Positions 1 to 5,621 of a stretch of 12,902 nt of DNA are shown piece by piece (positions within the stretch are counted from its first letter, which is position 1; each line of letters opens with the position of its first letter). The stretch comes from Parvibaculum sp. (lineage in GTDB: Bacteria; Pseudomonadota; Alphaproteobacteria; Parvibaculales; Parvibaculaceae), in assembly GCA_014359855.1 (NCBI GenBank), contig JACIYQ010000182.1, positions 1 through 12,902 on the forward strand, given 5' to 3'. The position numbers and the translations under genes are program-made. Under the pieces are notes generated by a model, which was given only the letters and a program-made list of their open reading frames with translations, was not told where the DNA came from and did no database searches.

Positions 1-525
1 CTCATCCTCATTCCGGCCGCCGCCGACAAGGTGAAGATTCCGATGGTTGCGTCGGGCGGTTTCGGCGATGCGCGCGGCCTCGTCGCCGCGCTGGCGCTGG
101 GTGCCGAAGGCGTCAACATGGGCACGCGCTTCATGTGCACCAAGGAAAGCGCCATCCACCAGAAGGTGAAGGAACAGATCGTCGCCAATGACGAGCGCTC
201 CACCGACCTCATCTTCCGCACGCTTCACAACACCGCGCGTGTCGCAAAGAACGCTGTGAGCCAGGAAGTCGTCGAGATCGAGAAGAAGGGCGGCGCCAGG
301 ATCGAGGACATCGCCCATCTCGTCGCGGGTGCCCGCGGCCGCGTCGTCTATGAGCAGGGCGATCCCGATTACGGCATCTGGTCGGCCGGCATGGTGCAGG
401 GCCTCATCCACGACATTCCCTCGTGCCAGGAACTCGTGACCCGCATGGTCCGCGAGGCGGAGGAGATCATCCGCACGCGCCTCAACCGCATGGCCGGCAT
501 CTCGGTGGCGCAGGCCGCCGGATAA
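1..525 (+). CDS. Nitronate monooxygenase-like FMN oxidoreductase, 3' part
   Basis: The gene enters from the left edge; the reading frame is open from base 1 and ends in TAA at 523-525, giving about 174 C-terminal residues of a protein usually 320-360 aa long. The family (2-nitropropane dioxygenase / nitronate monooxygenase, and related NAD(P)H:flavin or enoyl-reductase-like enzymes) are FMN TIM-barrels that oxidise alkyl nitronates or similar substrates in the cytoplasm. The strand-order motifs are visible: IPMVASGGFGDARG followed by ALALGAEGVNMGTRF, the Gly-rich loops that hold the FMN phosphate, then the typical CTKESAIHQKVKEQI segment. The C-terminal part (GIWSAGMVQGLIHDIPSC) is also usual for the family. 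The gene is followed by a clear terminator, so it ends its transcription unit. The exact substrate cannot be told from this half. Confidence 0.9.
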   Translation, partial: LILIPAAADKVKIPMVASGGFGDARGLVAALALGAEGVNMGTRFMCTKESAIHQKVKEQIVANDERSTDLIFRTLHNTARVAKNAVSQEVVEIEKKGGARIEDIAHLVAGARGRVVYEQGDPDYGIWSAGMVQGLIHDIPSCQELVTRMVREAEEIIRTRLNRMAGISVAQAAG

Positions 526-545
526 TCGTCCGAAAGCCGATCTGG

Positions 546-576
546 AAAACCCGCGCCGGAAACGGTGCGGGTTTTT
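546..576 (+). terminator. Rho-independent terminator after the FMN oxidoreductase gene
   Basis: A 12-bp stem (546-557 with 564-575, one G-U wobble) encloses a GGAAAC loop and runs into TTTTT at 572-576. It lies 21 bases after the stop codon of the oxidoreductase. The A run at 546-549 means it could also act on minus-strand transcripts coming from the regulator remnant, whose stop codon (577-579) directly abuts it. Confidence 0.9.
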
Positions 577-835
577 CTATTCCTGCATCGACGTCGCGAT
601 CCGGTGCAGTCCCTCCGGGTCGATGATCTTGATGCTGCGATAGCCGGTTTTGACGAGCTTCTCCGCCTCGAAATCCTTGAGGATATTGTTCACCGTCTGC
701 GCGACAGGCCGAGTAATTCGGCAAGCTCCTCCTGTTGGATGGGCAGCGTCACCGGTGCGCGCGCGCCTCCCCAGGCCAGCGCATGTTGCGGCACGAAGAT
801 GATCTCGGATGGTTCCCGCGTGACGGTGGTCGTCA
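577..835 (-). pseudogene. Crp/Fnr-family regulator, 3' remnant with frameshift
   Basis: Read on the minus strand, the DNA encodes VTLPIQQEELAELLGLSR, then after a one-base shift near 699-702 continues QTVNNILKDFEAEKLVKTGY and RSIKIIDPEGLHRIATSMQE, stopping at TAG (579-577). This is the winged helix-turn-helix C-terminus of Crp/Fnr regulators: QEELAELLGLSRQTVN is the hallmark recognition-helix region. As written, the frame reads SRRR-stop; restoring one base gives the expected SRQTVN. The N-terminal cyclic-nucleotide-like sensor domain is absent: homology fades between about 780 and 835, where a dioxygenase remnant on the other strand begins. I therefore call it a pseudogene. A sequencing error could explain the shift, but not the missing N-terminus. 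Confidence 0.8.
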
Positions 836-1261
836 CGCGCAGCCTATCGCGACTTCGGCGTGAGCTTCTTCCGCAATCGGAAGCTGACGCCGGAGCGGTA
901 CATCGCCTTCGCGCAGGAGACGGAAGCGCGGACAATGAAAATCATTGTCAGCGAGGAAGCGGAGAAAACCTGTCCGCATCCGCTCGTCCGTACACATCCC
1001 GTGACGGGCCGCAAGGCGCTCTTCGTCAGCCCCGTCTGCACAGCCGGCATCGGCGGCATGACACAGGCGGAATCGGCGGCGATCCTCGGTTTTCTCTACA
1101 ATCACATGACGCACGACGAATTCGTATACCGCCACAAATGGCGCGCAAACATGCTGACCATGTGGGACAATCGCTGCACGCTGCATTTCGCCGATGGCGG
1201 CTATGACGGTCATCTGCGTGTCATGCATCGCACCGCCGTCGCGGGTGATGTACCTCATTAA
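836..1261 (+). pseudogene. TauD/TfdA-family dioxygenase, internally deleted remnant
   Basis: The frame encodes AAYRDFGVSFFRNRKLTPER and YIAFAQ, which matches the region near residues 30-55 of TauD/TfdA Fe(II)/2-oxoglutarate dioxygenases, and then runs straight into HPLVRTHPVTGRKALFVSP, a C-terminal segment normally more than 100 residues later. The C-terminus is intact: MWDNRCTLH carries the distal iron-ligand His, RVMHRTAVAGD the 2-oxoglutarate-binding Arg, and it stops at TAA (1259-1261). The missing middle holds the HxD iron-binding pair, so an enzyme from this frame would be inactive. There is no convincing start: the frame opens only after TGA at 821-823, and the in-frame GTG at 860 falls inside the homology. 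Related enzymes act on taurine, alkylsulfates or aryloxyacids; the substrate here is unknown. Confidence 0.8.
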
Positions 1262-1280
1262 CATACACATATTTTGTATG
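1262..1280. repeat. Small inverted repeat CATACA-N7-TGTATG
   Basis: Perfect 6-bp arms (1262-1267 and 1275-1280) lie in an unusually AT-rich patch immediately after the stop codon of the dioxygenase remnant. It could be an operator for a dimeric regulator or a chance palindrome. No gene start follows it closely. Confidence 0.4.
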
Positions 1281-1294
1281 CTGTTTTTAACGCT

Positions 1295-1311
1295 TGTCCC
1301 GTGCCGGGACA
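1295..1311. repeat. 7-bp hairpin TGTCCCG-TGC-CGGGACA
   Basis: Perfect 7-bp arms with a 3-base loop, 34 bases downstream of the dioxygenase remnant. It has no T run on either strand, so it is not a standard intrinsic terminator. Confidence 0.45.
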
Positions 1312-1381
1312 GGCCGGACAGGATGGTGCGTCTACGGACGAATCTGCTTTTCGTGTGGAGTCATATGATCTAGACTTTTTT

Positions 1382-1436
1382 TGTCGGGTTGCGTCCGGTT
1401 TGTTTGCCCCCAAGCCCCGCCGGACAATGCCCGACA
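1382..1436. repeat. Long two-step inverted repeat, possible structured RNA
   Basis: Outer arms TGTCGGG (1382-1388) and CCCGACA (1430-1436), a symmetric 4-base internal loop (TTGC opposite AATG), then inner arms GTCCGG (1393-1398) and CCGGAC (1420-1425), closing a 21-base loop. That is 13 base pairs in register. A T run precedes it on the plus strand (1377-1382), which is the wrong side for a terminator in either direction, so it is more likely an RNA element or a protein-binding palindrome. No known RNA family is recognised. Confidence 0.5.
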
Positions 1437-1629
1437 GTTGCTCCAGTCTGATGTGACTGACTGCCTGGTGTGGATGTTCGCGGCGGACCGTCCTCCCTTA
1501 CCGCTTCGGCCTTCATATTCGGCGATCCTCGTTGGCGCGCACCCGAGCGTGCCCTCGCGGTGGATGCGGATGAGTTGCCGGCGACTCCTTGCCCCCCACG
1601 CTGTGGCAGCTCGAGTATCCGCAAATTCC

Positions 1630-1676
1630 CATCGCCCCCCGGGGCCGGCGCAAGCCGCGCCCCCGGGGTAGCGATG
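1630..1676 (-). terminator. Long GC hairpin after the DMT transporter gene
   Basis: Nested stems: CATCGC (1630-1635) with GCGATG (1671-1676), CCCCGGGG (1637-1644) with CCCCGGGG (1661-1668), and CGGC (1646-1649) with GCCG (1654-1657), capped by GCAA, which fits the GNRA tetraloop class on the plus-strand reading. It starts 6 bases beyond the stop codon of the minus-strand transporter gene, the place for a 3' stabilising or terminating hairpin. It lacks a T run, so termination is inferred from position and stability. Confidence 0.5.
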
Positions 1677-1681
1677 CCCCT

Positions 1682-2587
1682 TTAGCGAGCGAAGATCAGC
1701 AGCAATATGCCGCCGATCACCAGCGCAATGCCGGTGAGTTCGAGCGCATTCGTCTTTTCGCGGAACAGGAAGCGCGAGGAGATGAAGGTGAAGACAAGCT
1801 CGATCTGGCCGAGCGCGCGCACATAGGCGGCATTCTGGATCGTCATGGCCGTGAACCACCCCATCGAAGCGAGCGCGCCCGCGAGACCGACAAGGCTGCT
1901 TACCCGCCAGGTGCGGAGTGCGGCCATGAGTTCGTCCGGATGGCGCAGCCGCAGCCACACCGTCATCGCAACGGTCTGGATGATGAGGACGGCGACGAGC
2001 GTATAGGCGGCGGCAAGAAGGAAATCGGGCTCCTCGAGCGACAGCGAGGCCGCGCGGAAGCAGACGGCGGCAATGCCGTAGCAGGCGCCCGAGCCAATCC
2101 CCATCAGCGTCGGGCGTTCCCCGAGCGAACGCCAGAAGGTCGCGAGCGTGAGATGCGACTGCGCGATCGAGATGGCGACGACGCCCGCGAGCGAAATGAG
2201 GATGGCGGCGAAGGCGCCGGCGCTCAGATGGTCGCCCAGCACCACGATGCCGAAAAGCGCCGTCTGGATCGTCTCGGTTTTCGAGTAGGTCGTGCCCACC
2301 GCGAAGTTACGATACGCGAAAAGCGCGACGAGCAGCACCGTTCCCCATATCTGTGCGATGCCGCCGATGGTGGCATAGGCGAAGAAGGCGCCGTTCGGTG
2401 CGGGCATCGCGGCATCGCCGAAAGCCGCGAGCCCCCACAGGTAAAGCGCCGCCACCGGCAAGCCATAGGCGAAGCGCACATAGGTCGCGCCGATCGCCGG
2501 CATCTGGCCGGTGAGCTGCTTCTGCAGTGTCGAGCGCAGGTTCTGCAGGAAGGCAGCCGCAATTGTCAGTGGGATCCAGAGGGGCAT
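1682..2587 (-). CDS. DMT-superfamily (EamA-type) membrane transporter
   Basis: A 301-aa protein made almost entirely of hydrophobic helices, about ten by eye, in two similar halves, as in EamA/RhaT-type drug/metabolite transporters of the inner membrane, which export or import small metabolites. The first half starts MPLWIPLTIAAAFLQNLRS; the second half resumes near residue 150 with LMGIGSGACYGIAAVCFR. A short positively charged C-terminal end (FAR) is on the cytoplasmic side if there are ten helices. The start lies only 9 bases beyond the stop codon of the upstream serine hydrolase gene (2597-3838), with no strong ribosome site, which suggests translational coupling in one operon. No substrate can be assigned; the neighbouring hydrolase could make or degrade the cargo, but that is a guess from position. 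Confidence 0.85.
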   Translation of the reverse strand: MPLWIPLTIAAAFLQNLRSTLQKQLTGQMPAIGATYVRFAYGLPVAALYLWGLAAFGDAAMPAPNGAFFAYATIGGIAQIWGTVLLVALFAYRNFAVGTTYSKTETIQTALFGIVVLGDHLSAGAFAAILISLAGVVAISIAQSHLTLATFWRSLGERPTLMGIGSGACYGIAAVCFRAASLSLEEPDFLLAAAYTLVAVLIIQTVAMTVWLRLRHPDELMAALRTWRVSSLVGLAGALASMGWFTAMTIQNAAYVRALGQIELVFTFISSRFLFREKTNALELTGIALVIGGILLLIFAR

Positions 2588-2596
2588 GATGAGTGG

Positions 2597-3838
2597 TTAC
2601 TCGAACACGGCGCCGTAGACGAGCTGCTGCAGTTGCGGCCGGAACGGATAGGTGGAGGAGGGATAGAGCTGCGTCATGAAAATGGCGATCAGGTCTTCCT
2701 CCGGATCGATCCAGAAATAGGTCGACGCCGCGCCGCCCCAGGAGAAATTGCCGGCCGAGCCGACGGCCTGCGCGTCGGCGGGGTCGAGCACCACCTGGAA
2801 GCCGAGGCCGAAGCCCGAGCCTTCCGCCGCCAGTTCGCTGAAGGAGGAGATCGACATCTCCTTCATCGTCTTGCCGCCGGGCAGGTGGTTCACGGTCATG
2901 AATTCGATGGTCTTCGGCGAACAGATGCGCACGCCGTCGAGCTCGCCGCCATTCAGCAGCATCTGGCAGAAGCGCCAGTAATCCGTGATGGTCGAGGTGA
3001 GCCCGCCGCCGCCCGAGAGAAACTTCGGCGGCTTCGCATAGGTGCTCGTCTCGTCGCCCACATCCATGATGCCGGACTTCTTCGTCTTCGGATCGCGGAA
3101 ATAATTGGTCGCGAAGCGGTGGAGCTTTTCCTTCGGCACGAAGAAGCTGGTATCGCTCATGCCAAGCGGCGCGAAAATGCGCGAGGCGAGGAACTCGTCG
3201 AGCGGCCGTCCCGAAAGCACCTCCACCAGATGACCGCAGACATCGGTCGAGACGGAATAGTTCCAGTGCGTGCCGGGCGAGAAGAGAAGCGGAATGCCGG
3301 CCAGCGCCTCGACCATCTCCTTGAGCGTGAGATCGACGGTGTTCGCGCCCTCGATCCCCGCCTTGCGGTAAAGCGCGTCCACCGGATGCTCATACATGAA
3401 GCCGTAGGTGAGGCCCGACGTATGCGTCAGCAGGTCCCGGATCGTCATTTCCCGGTCGCAGGGCTTCGTTTCGTATTTTTCCGCCGTGCCGCCCGCCCAG
3501 ACCTTGAGGTTCTTGAACGCGGGGATATAGCGCGAGACCGGATGGCTCAGCTGAAAATGGCCCTCTTCGTAGAGCATCATCAGCGCGAGGCTCGTGATCG
3601 GCTTCGACATCGAATAGATGCGGAAGATCGTGTCCTTCTCCATCGAAAGGGCACGTTCGCGGTCGCGCTGGCCCGCCGCCTCGAAATGGGCGATCTCGCC
3701 ATGGCGCGAGATGAGCGTCGAAAAGCCCGCGATCTTGCCCCGGTCGACATAGGACTGGAAGTAATTCTGGATATAGGCGAGCCGCGACGGATCGAGGCCG
3801 ATATCTTCCGGTTTTGCGATGCCGGGCACGACGTTCAT
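2597..3838 (-). CDS. Serine hydrolase, class C beta-lactamase/esterase family
   Basis: A 413-aa protein with the full active-site set of the AmpC/EstB-like penicillin-binding-fold hydrolases: nucleophile motif S76-M-S-K79 (in IFRIYSMSKPITS), the Y194-S-V motif (HWNYSVSTDVCGHLV), and W367-G-G (FSWGGAASTYFWIDP) in place of the KTG box. That last substitution is usual for esterase members rather than true beta-lactamases. There is no evident signal peptide, so it is probably cytoplasmic and likely hydrolyses an ester or a beta-lactone-like substrate. Length fits the family (380-430 aa). The start is supported by GGAGGAG about 6 bases upstream. It is the middle gene of a three-gene run: 28 bases after the 98-aa gene and 9 bases before the transporter. 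Confidence 0.92.
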   Translation of the reverse strand: MNVVPGIAKPEDIGLDPSRLAYIQNYFQSYVDRGKIAGFSTLISRHGEIAHFEAAGQRDRERALSMEKDTIFRIYSMSKPITSLALMMLYEEGHFQLSHPVSRYIPAFKNLKVWAGGTAEKYETKPCDREMTIRDLLTHTSGLTYGFMYEHPVDALYRKAGIEGANTVDLTLKEMVEALAGIPLLFSPGTHWNYSVSTDVCGHLVEVLSGRPLDEFLASRIFAPLGMSDTSFFVPKEKLHRFATNYFRDPKTKKSGIMDVGDETSTYAKPPKFLSGGGGLTSTITDYWRFCQMLLNGGELDGVRICSPKTIEFMTVNHLPGGKTMKEMSISSFSELAAEGSGFGLGFQVVLDPADAQAVGSAGNFSWGGAASTYFWIDPEEDLIAIFMTQLYPSSTYPFRPQLQQLVYGAVFE

Positions 3839-3866
3839 GGGACTTCTCCTCCGGGAGCATTTCTTT

Positions 3867-4163
3867 TCAGTCTTTCTGGGGCGGCGCCGAGAGCGCGCGG
3901 AACAGGTCTTCGGCGCTTCGCGCCCGCGCCGCTGCGGCGCCCGCGTCTTCCGTCCCCATCGCGATCGCTTCCCAGCCTTCGGGCGTCTTCCTCAGCCGGA
4001 AGCTCGGCCGCAAATGCCCGCAGCGTGTGAGATAGGGGGCGAGAACGCCTTGCGCGTTCTTGCGGAATTCGAGGTCGAACGGCGACCCTTCGGCGGCTGC
4101 GGTCAGCCGCCGGCGGTCGTGCTCGGTAATGAGATCGCCGGGAAACCGGACAATACTGCCCAA
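3867..4163 (-). CDS. Small protein of unknown function (98 aa)
   Basis: I do not recognise this protein. It starts MGSIVRFPGD, a form common in short alphaproteobacterial proteins, has no membrane segment, and carries one mixed charged/aromatic core (residues about 20-70, with FDLEFRKNAQGVLAPYLTRC and a WEAIAMG stretch) followed by an Ala/Arg-rich helix-like tail. It is the first gene of the minus-strand run 4163 to 1682, 28 bases ahead of the serine hydrolase. The hairpin terminator at 4215-4242 lies just upstream, so a promoter for this run must lie within about 4164-4215. The translation is credible because the spacing fits an operon and it fills an otherwise empty gap, but with no known family the gene call is moderate. 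Confidence 0.6.
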   Translation of the reverse strand: MGSIVRFPGDLITEHDRRRLTAAAEGSPFDLEFRKNAQGVLAPYLTRCGHLRPSFRLRKTPEGWEAIAMGTEDAGAAAARARSAEDLFRALSAPPQKD

Positions 4164-4214
4164 GGAAAAGCCCCTGTACCGTTATTCGCGTGGCAGTCTA
4201 CACGAGCCGCATGA

Positions 4215-4242
4215 AAATTGGCCCCCGTATTTATCGCGGGCC
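4215..4242 (-). terminator. Rho-independent terminator after the second serine hydrolase
   Basis: On the minus strand an 8-bp stem (4235-4242 with 4220-4227, one mismatch) with a 7-base AT loop runs into AATTTT (4214-4219). It starts 5 bases beyond the hydrolase stop codon and separates that gene from the 98-aa gene operon. Confidence 0.75.
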
Positions 4243-4247
4243 GGGCC

Positions 4248-5309
4248 TCATGCCGTCCTGAAACAGTCTACCACGTCGGCGATCCACGTCTTCGGGTTGG
4301 CTTTCACGTCGAGCGGCGTCTTGCCATGCCGCACCACCACCATGTCGAGTTCCGGCACGACGACCGTATATTGCCCGTCATATCCGTTCGCCGAGAAGCT
4401 GCCCGGTCCCGCAAGGCCGAGCCACCAATGCGCGCCATAGGGGCCTTCCTCGACGCCCGCCTGCTGCCATGTCGGTGTGCGGGCATAATCGGCCCATCCC
4501 TCGGGCAGGATGCGTCTGCCCTCCCACATGCCGTCCCGCAGATAGAGATAGCCGAAGCGGGCGAAGTCGTGCGGTGTGCAGAAGCAGAAGGATGAGCCGA
4601 TGAAGGTGCCCGCCTCGTCGAATTTCGGTGCCGCGCTCGTCATGCCGATGGGATCGAAAAGGCGCTCGCGCATGAAGGCTTCGAAGTCCGGCCCGAAAGC
4701 ACCCGCCGCCCGCGCCGCCGTGCGGCTGACGATATTCGTGGTGCCGCTCGAATAGGACCAGTGGCTGCCTGGCTCGTGTTCGAGCGGGAAGGAAGCCGCG
4801 AAATGCGCCGTGTCCTTTTCGCCCTTGCCCCACAGCATCTCGATCACATCGGAGGGGTGCTCGGGCTCGTAATCCTCGCGAAAGGCAAGACCGCTCGACA
4901 TGCGCAGCAGAAGATCGAGCGTGATCGCGCGGCGCGGGTCTCCCGCCTCCTGCCATTCCGGCACATCGGCGGGCGCGTGAATATCCACCTTCCCGTCTTT
5001 GACCAGAATGCCGGCAAGCGCCTGCGTGATGCTCTTTCCCTTCGACCATGACGGACAGGTCACATCCGGCCCGAAGCCCGTCCAGTATTGTTCATGGACG
5101 AGCCTGCCGCCCTTGATGACGGCTACCGCATGCGTCTCGCCCAGATCGGCAGGTGCTTCCGCCGCAAAAGCATGGTCCATCAGCCGCTGAAATCGCGCCT
5201 TGTCCGTGCCGGCGGGCAGGTCGCCTTCCGGCCACCCTGCCGTTGGCCACGCCACGCCCGCGGGCTGCGCGGGCAGGGGCGGGAGGCTCTCTTTCATCGG
5301 CGCATTCAT
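4248..5309 (-). CDS. Serine hydrolase, beta-lactamase-fold, second type
   Basis: A 353-aa protein of the penicillin-binding/class C beta-lactamase fold, clearly different from the neighbour at 2597-3838. Active-site motifs: S87-W-S-K90 (CPSWSKGKSIT), Y186-S-S (HWSYSSGTTNIVSRT), and a late R327-H-G-K-T segment that lines up with the KTG box (VVVRHGKTPLD). The HWWLG and GYDGQYTVVVP segments are typical of the subgroup annotated as serine hydrolase or 6-aminohexanoate-dimer-hydrolase-like. There is no signal peptide: the N-terminus is Pro-rich and soluble. It is probably a cytoplasmic esterase or amidase; the substrate is unknown. The start chosen is the first ATG; a second ATG four codons later is also possible and the ribosome site is weak for both. 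It is transcribed alone, with its own terminator. Confidence 0.9.
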   Translation of the reverse strand: MNAPMKESLPPLPAQPAGVAWPTAGWPEGDLPAGTDKARFQRLMDHAFAAEAPADLGETHAVAVIKGGRLVHEQYWTGFGPDVTCPSWSKGKSITQALAGILVKDGKVDIHAPADVPEWQEAGDPRRAITLDLLLRMSSGLAFREDYEPEHPSDVIEMLWGKGEKDTAHFAASFPLEHEPGSHWSYSSGTTNIVSRTAARAAGAFGPDFEAFMRERLFDPIGMTSAAPKFDEAGTFIGSSFCFCTPHDFARFGYLYLRDGMWEGRRILPEGWADYARTPTWQQAGVEEGPYGAHWWLGLAGPGSFSANGYDGQYTVVVPELDMVVVRHGKTPLDVKANPKTWIADVVDCFRTA

Positions 5310-5621
5310 GGCTGTCGGTCCCGTCTGTTGCCCCGCAATGCTGCCCGCTCATGCCCCGACATGCAATCGGCCCTGTCCCGCCGCGCCCGCTATCCTCATC
5401 GGTAACAAATTCAGGGAGGATCGAATGGCTTTGCCGCGTCTCGAAATCGATGGGGAATGGTTCCGGGATACAGAGGGGCGGACGCGCGGCGAGGCTGCGC
5501 AGCACGGGCTGCACGCCTTCGATTGCAGGTTGCGAGCGCGGCATCGGCCTCCTCCGCTTTCCGGGGCCATCTTAATTCCGTTGCACGGAATAGCCAAATC
5601 GCGCCCGCGCCTTGCCGTGTC
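5310..5621. other. 312-base gap between two minus-strand genes
   Basis: It should hold the promoter of the serine hydrolase at 5309. On the plus strand it carries a short start-of-gene fragment (5425-5484, listed separately). Near the oligopeptidase stop codon is a 6-bp hairpin ATTCCG-TTGCA-CGGAAT at 5575-5591, which may be a weak terminator for that gene; it lacks a good T run. No other feature is recognised. Confidence 0.5.
5425..5484 (+). pseudogene. 5' fragment resembling a glycoside hydrolase family 5 gene
   Basis: A strong ribosome site (AGGGAGG at 5413-5419) and ATG are followed by MALPRLEIDGEWFRDTEGRT. This resembles the opening of GH5 cellulase/endoglycosylceramidase-like proteins, where a segment of the type xLPRLxxxGxWFxDxxGRT is followed by VxLRGVNLGG. 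Here the expected LRGVNLGG is missing in all frames and the sequence turns to unrelated GC-rich DNA within about 20 codons. The frame itself stays open for another 300 bases, but that stretch is antisense to the oligopeptidase gene and has no protein character. I read it as a start stub left by a deletion; the family match rests on memory of a short motif. Confidence 0.4.

Larger units (their letters stand above)
1262..1681. other. 420-base gap without a recognisable gene
   Basis: No reading frame here resembles a known protein, and the open frames that cross it are GC-driven. What it does hold is structure: the inverted repeats at 1262-1280, 1295-1311, 1382-1436, 1444-1459 (CAGTC-TGATGT-GACTG) and 1630-1676. 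I checked for landmark motifs of tmRNA, RNase P RNA and SRP RNA and saw none. Confidence 0.6.

Noticed and set aside
1589..4030. A very long plus-strand open frame (813 codons) opposite the transporter and hydrolase genes
   Set aside because: It is antisense to two well-supported genes, its translation is rich in Arg, Glu, His and Gly with no family-like segment, and such frames arise from GC-rich codon use.
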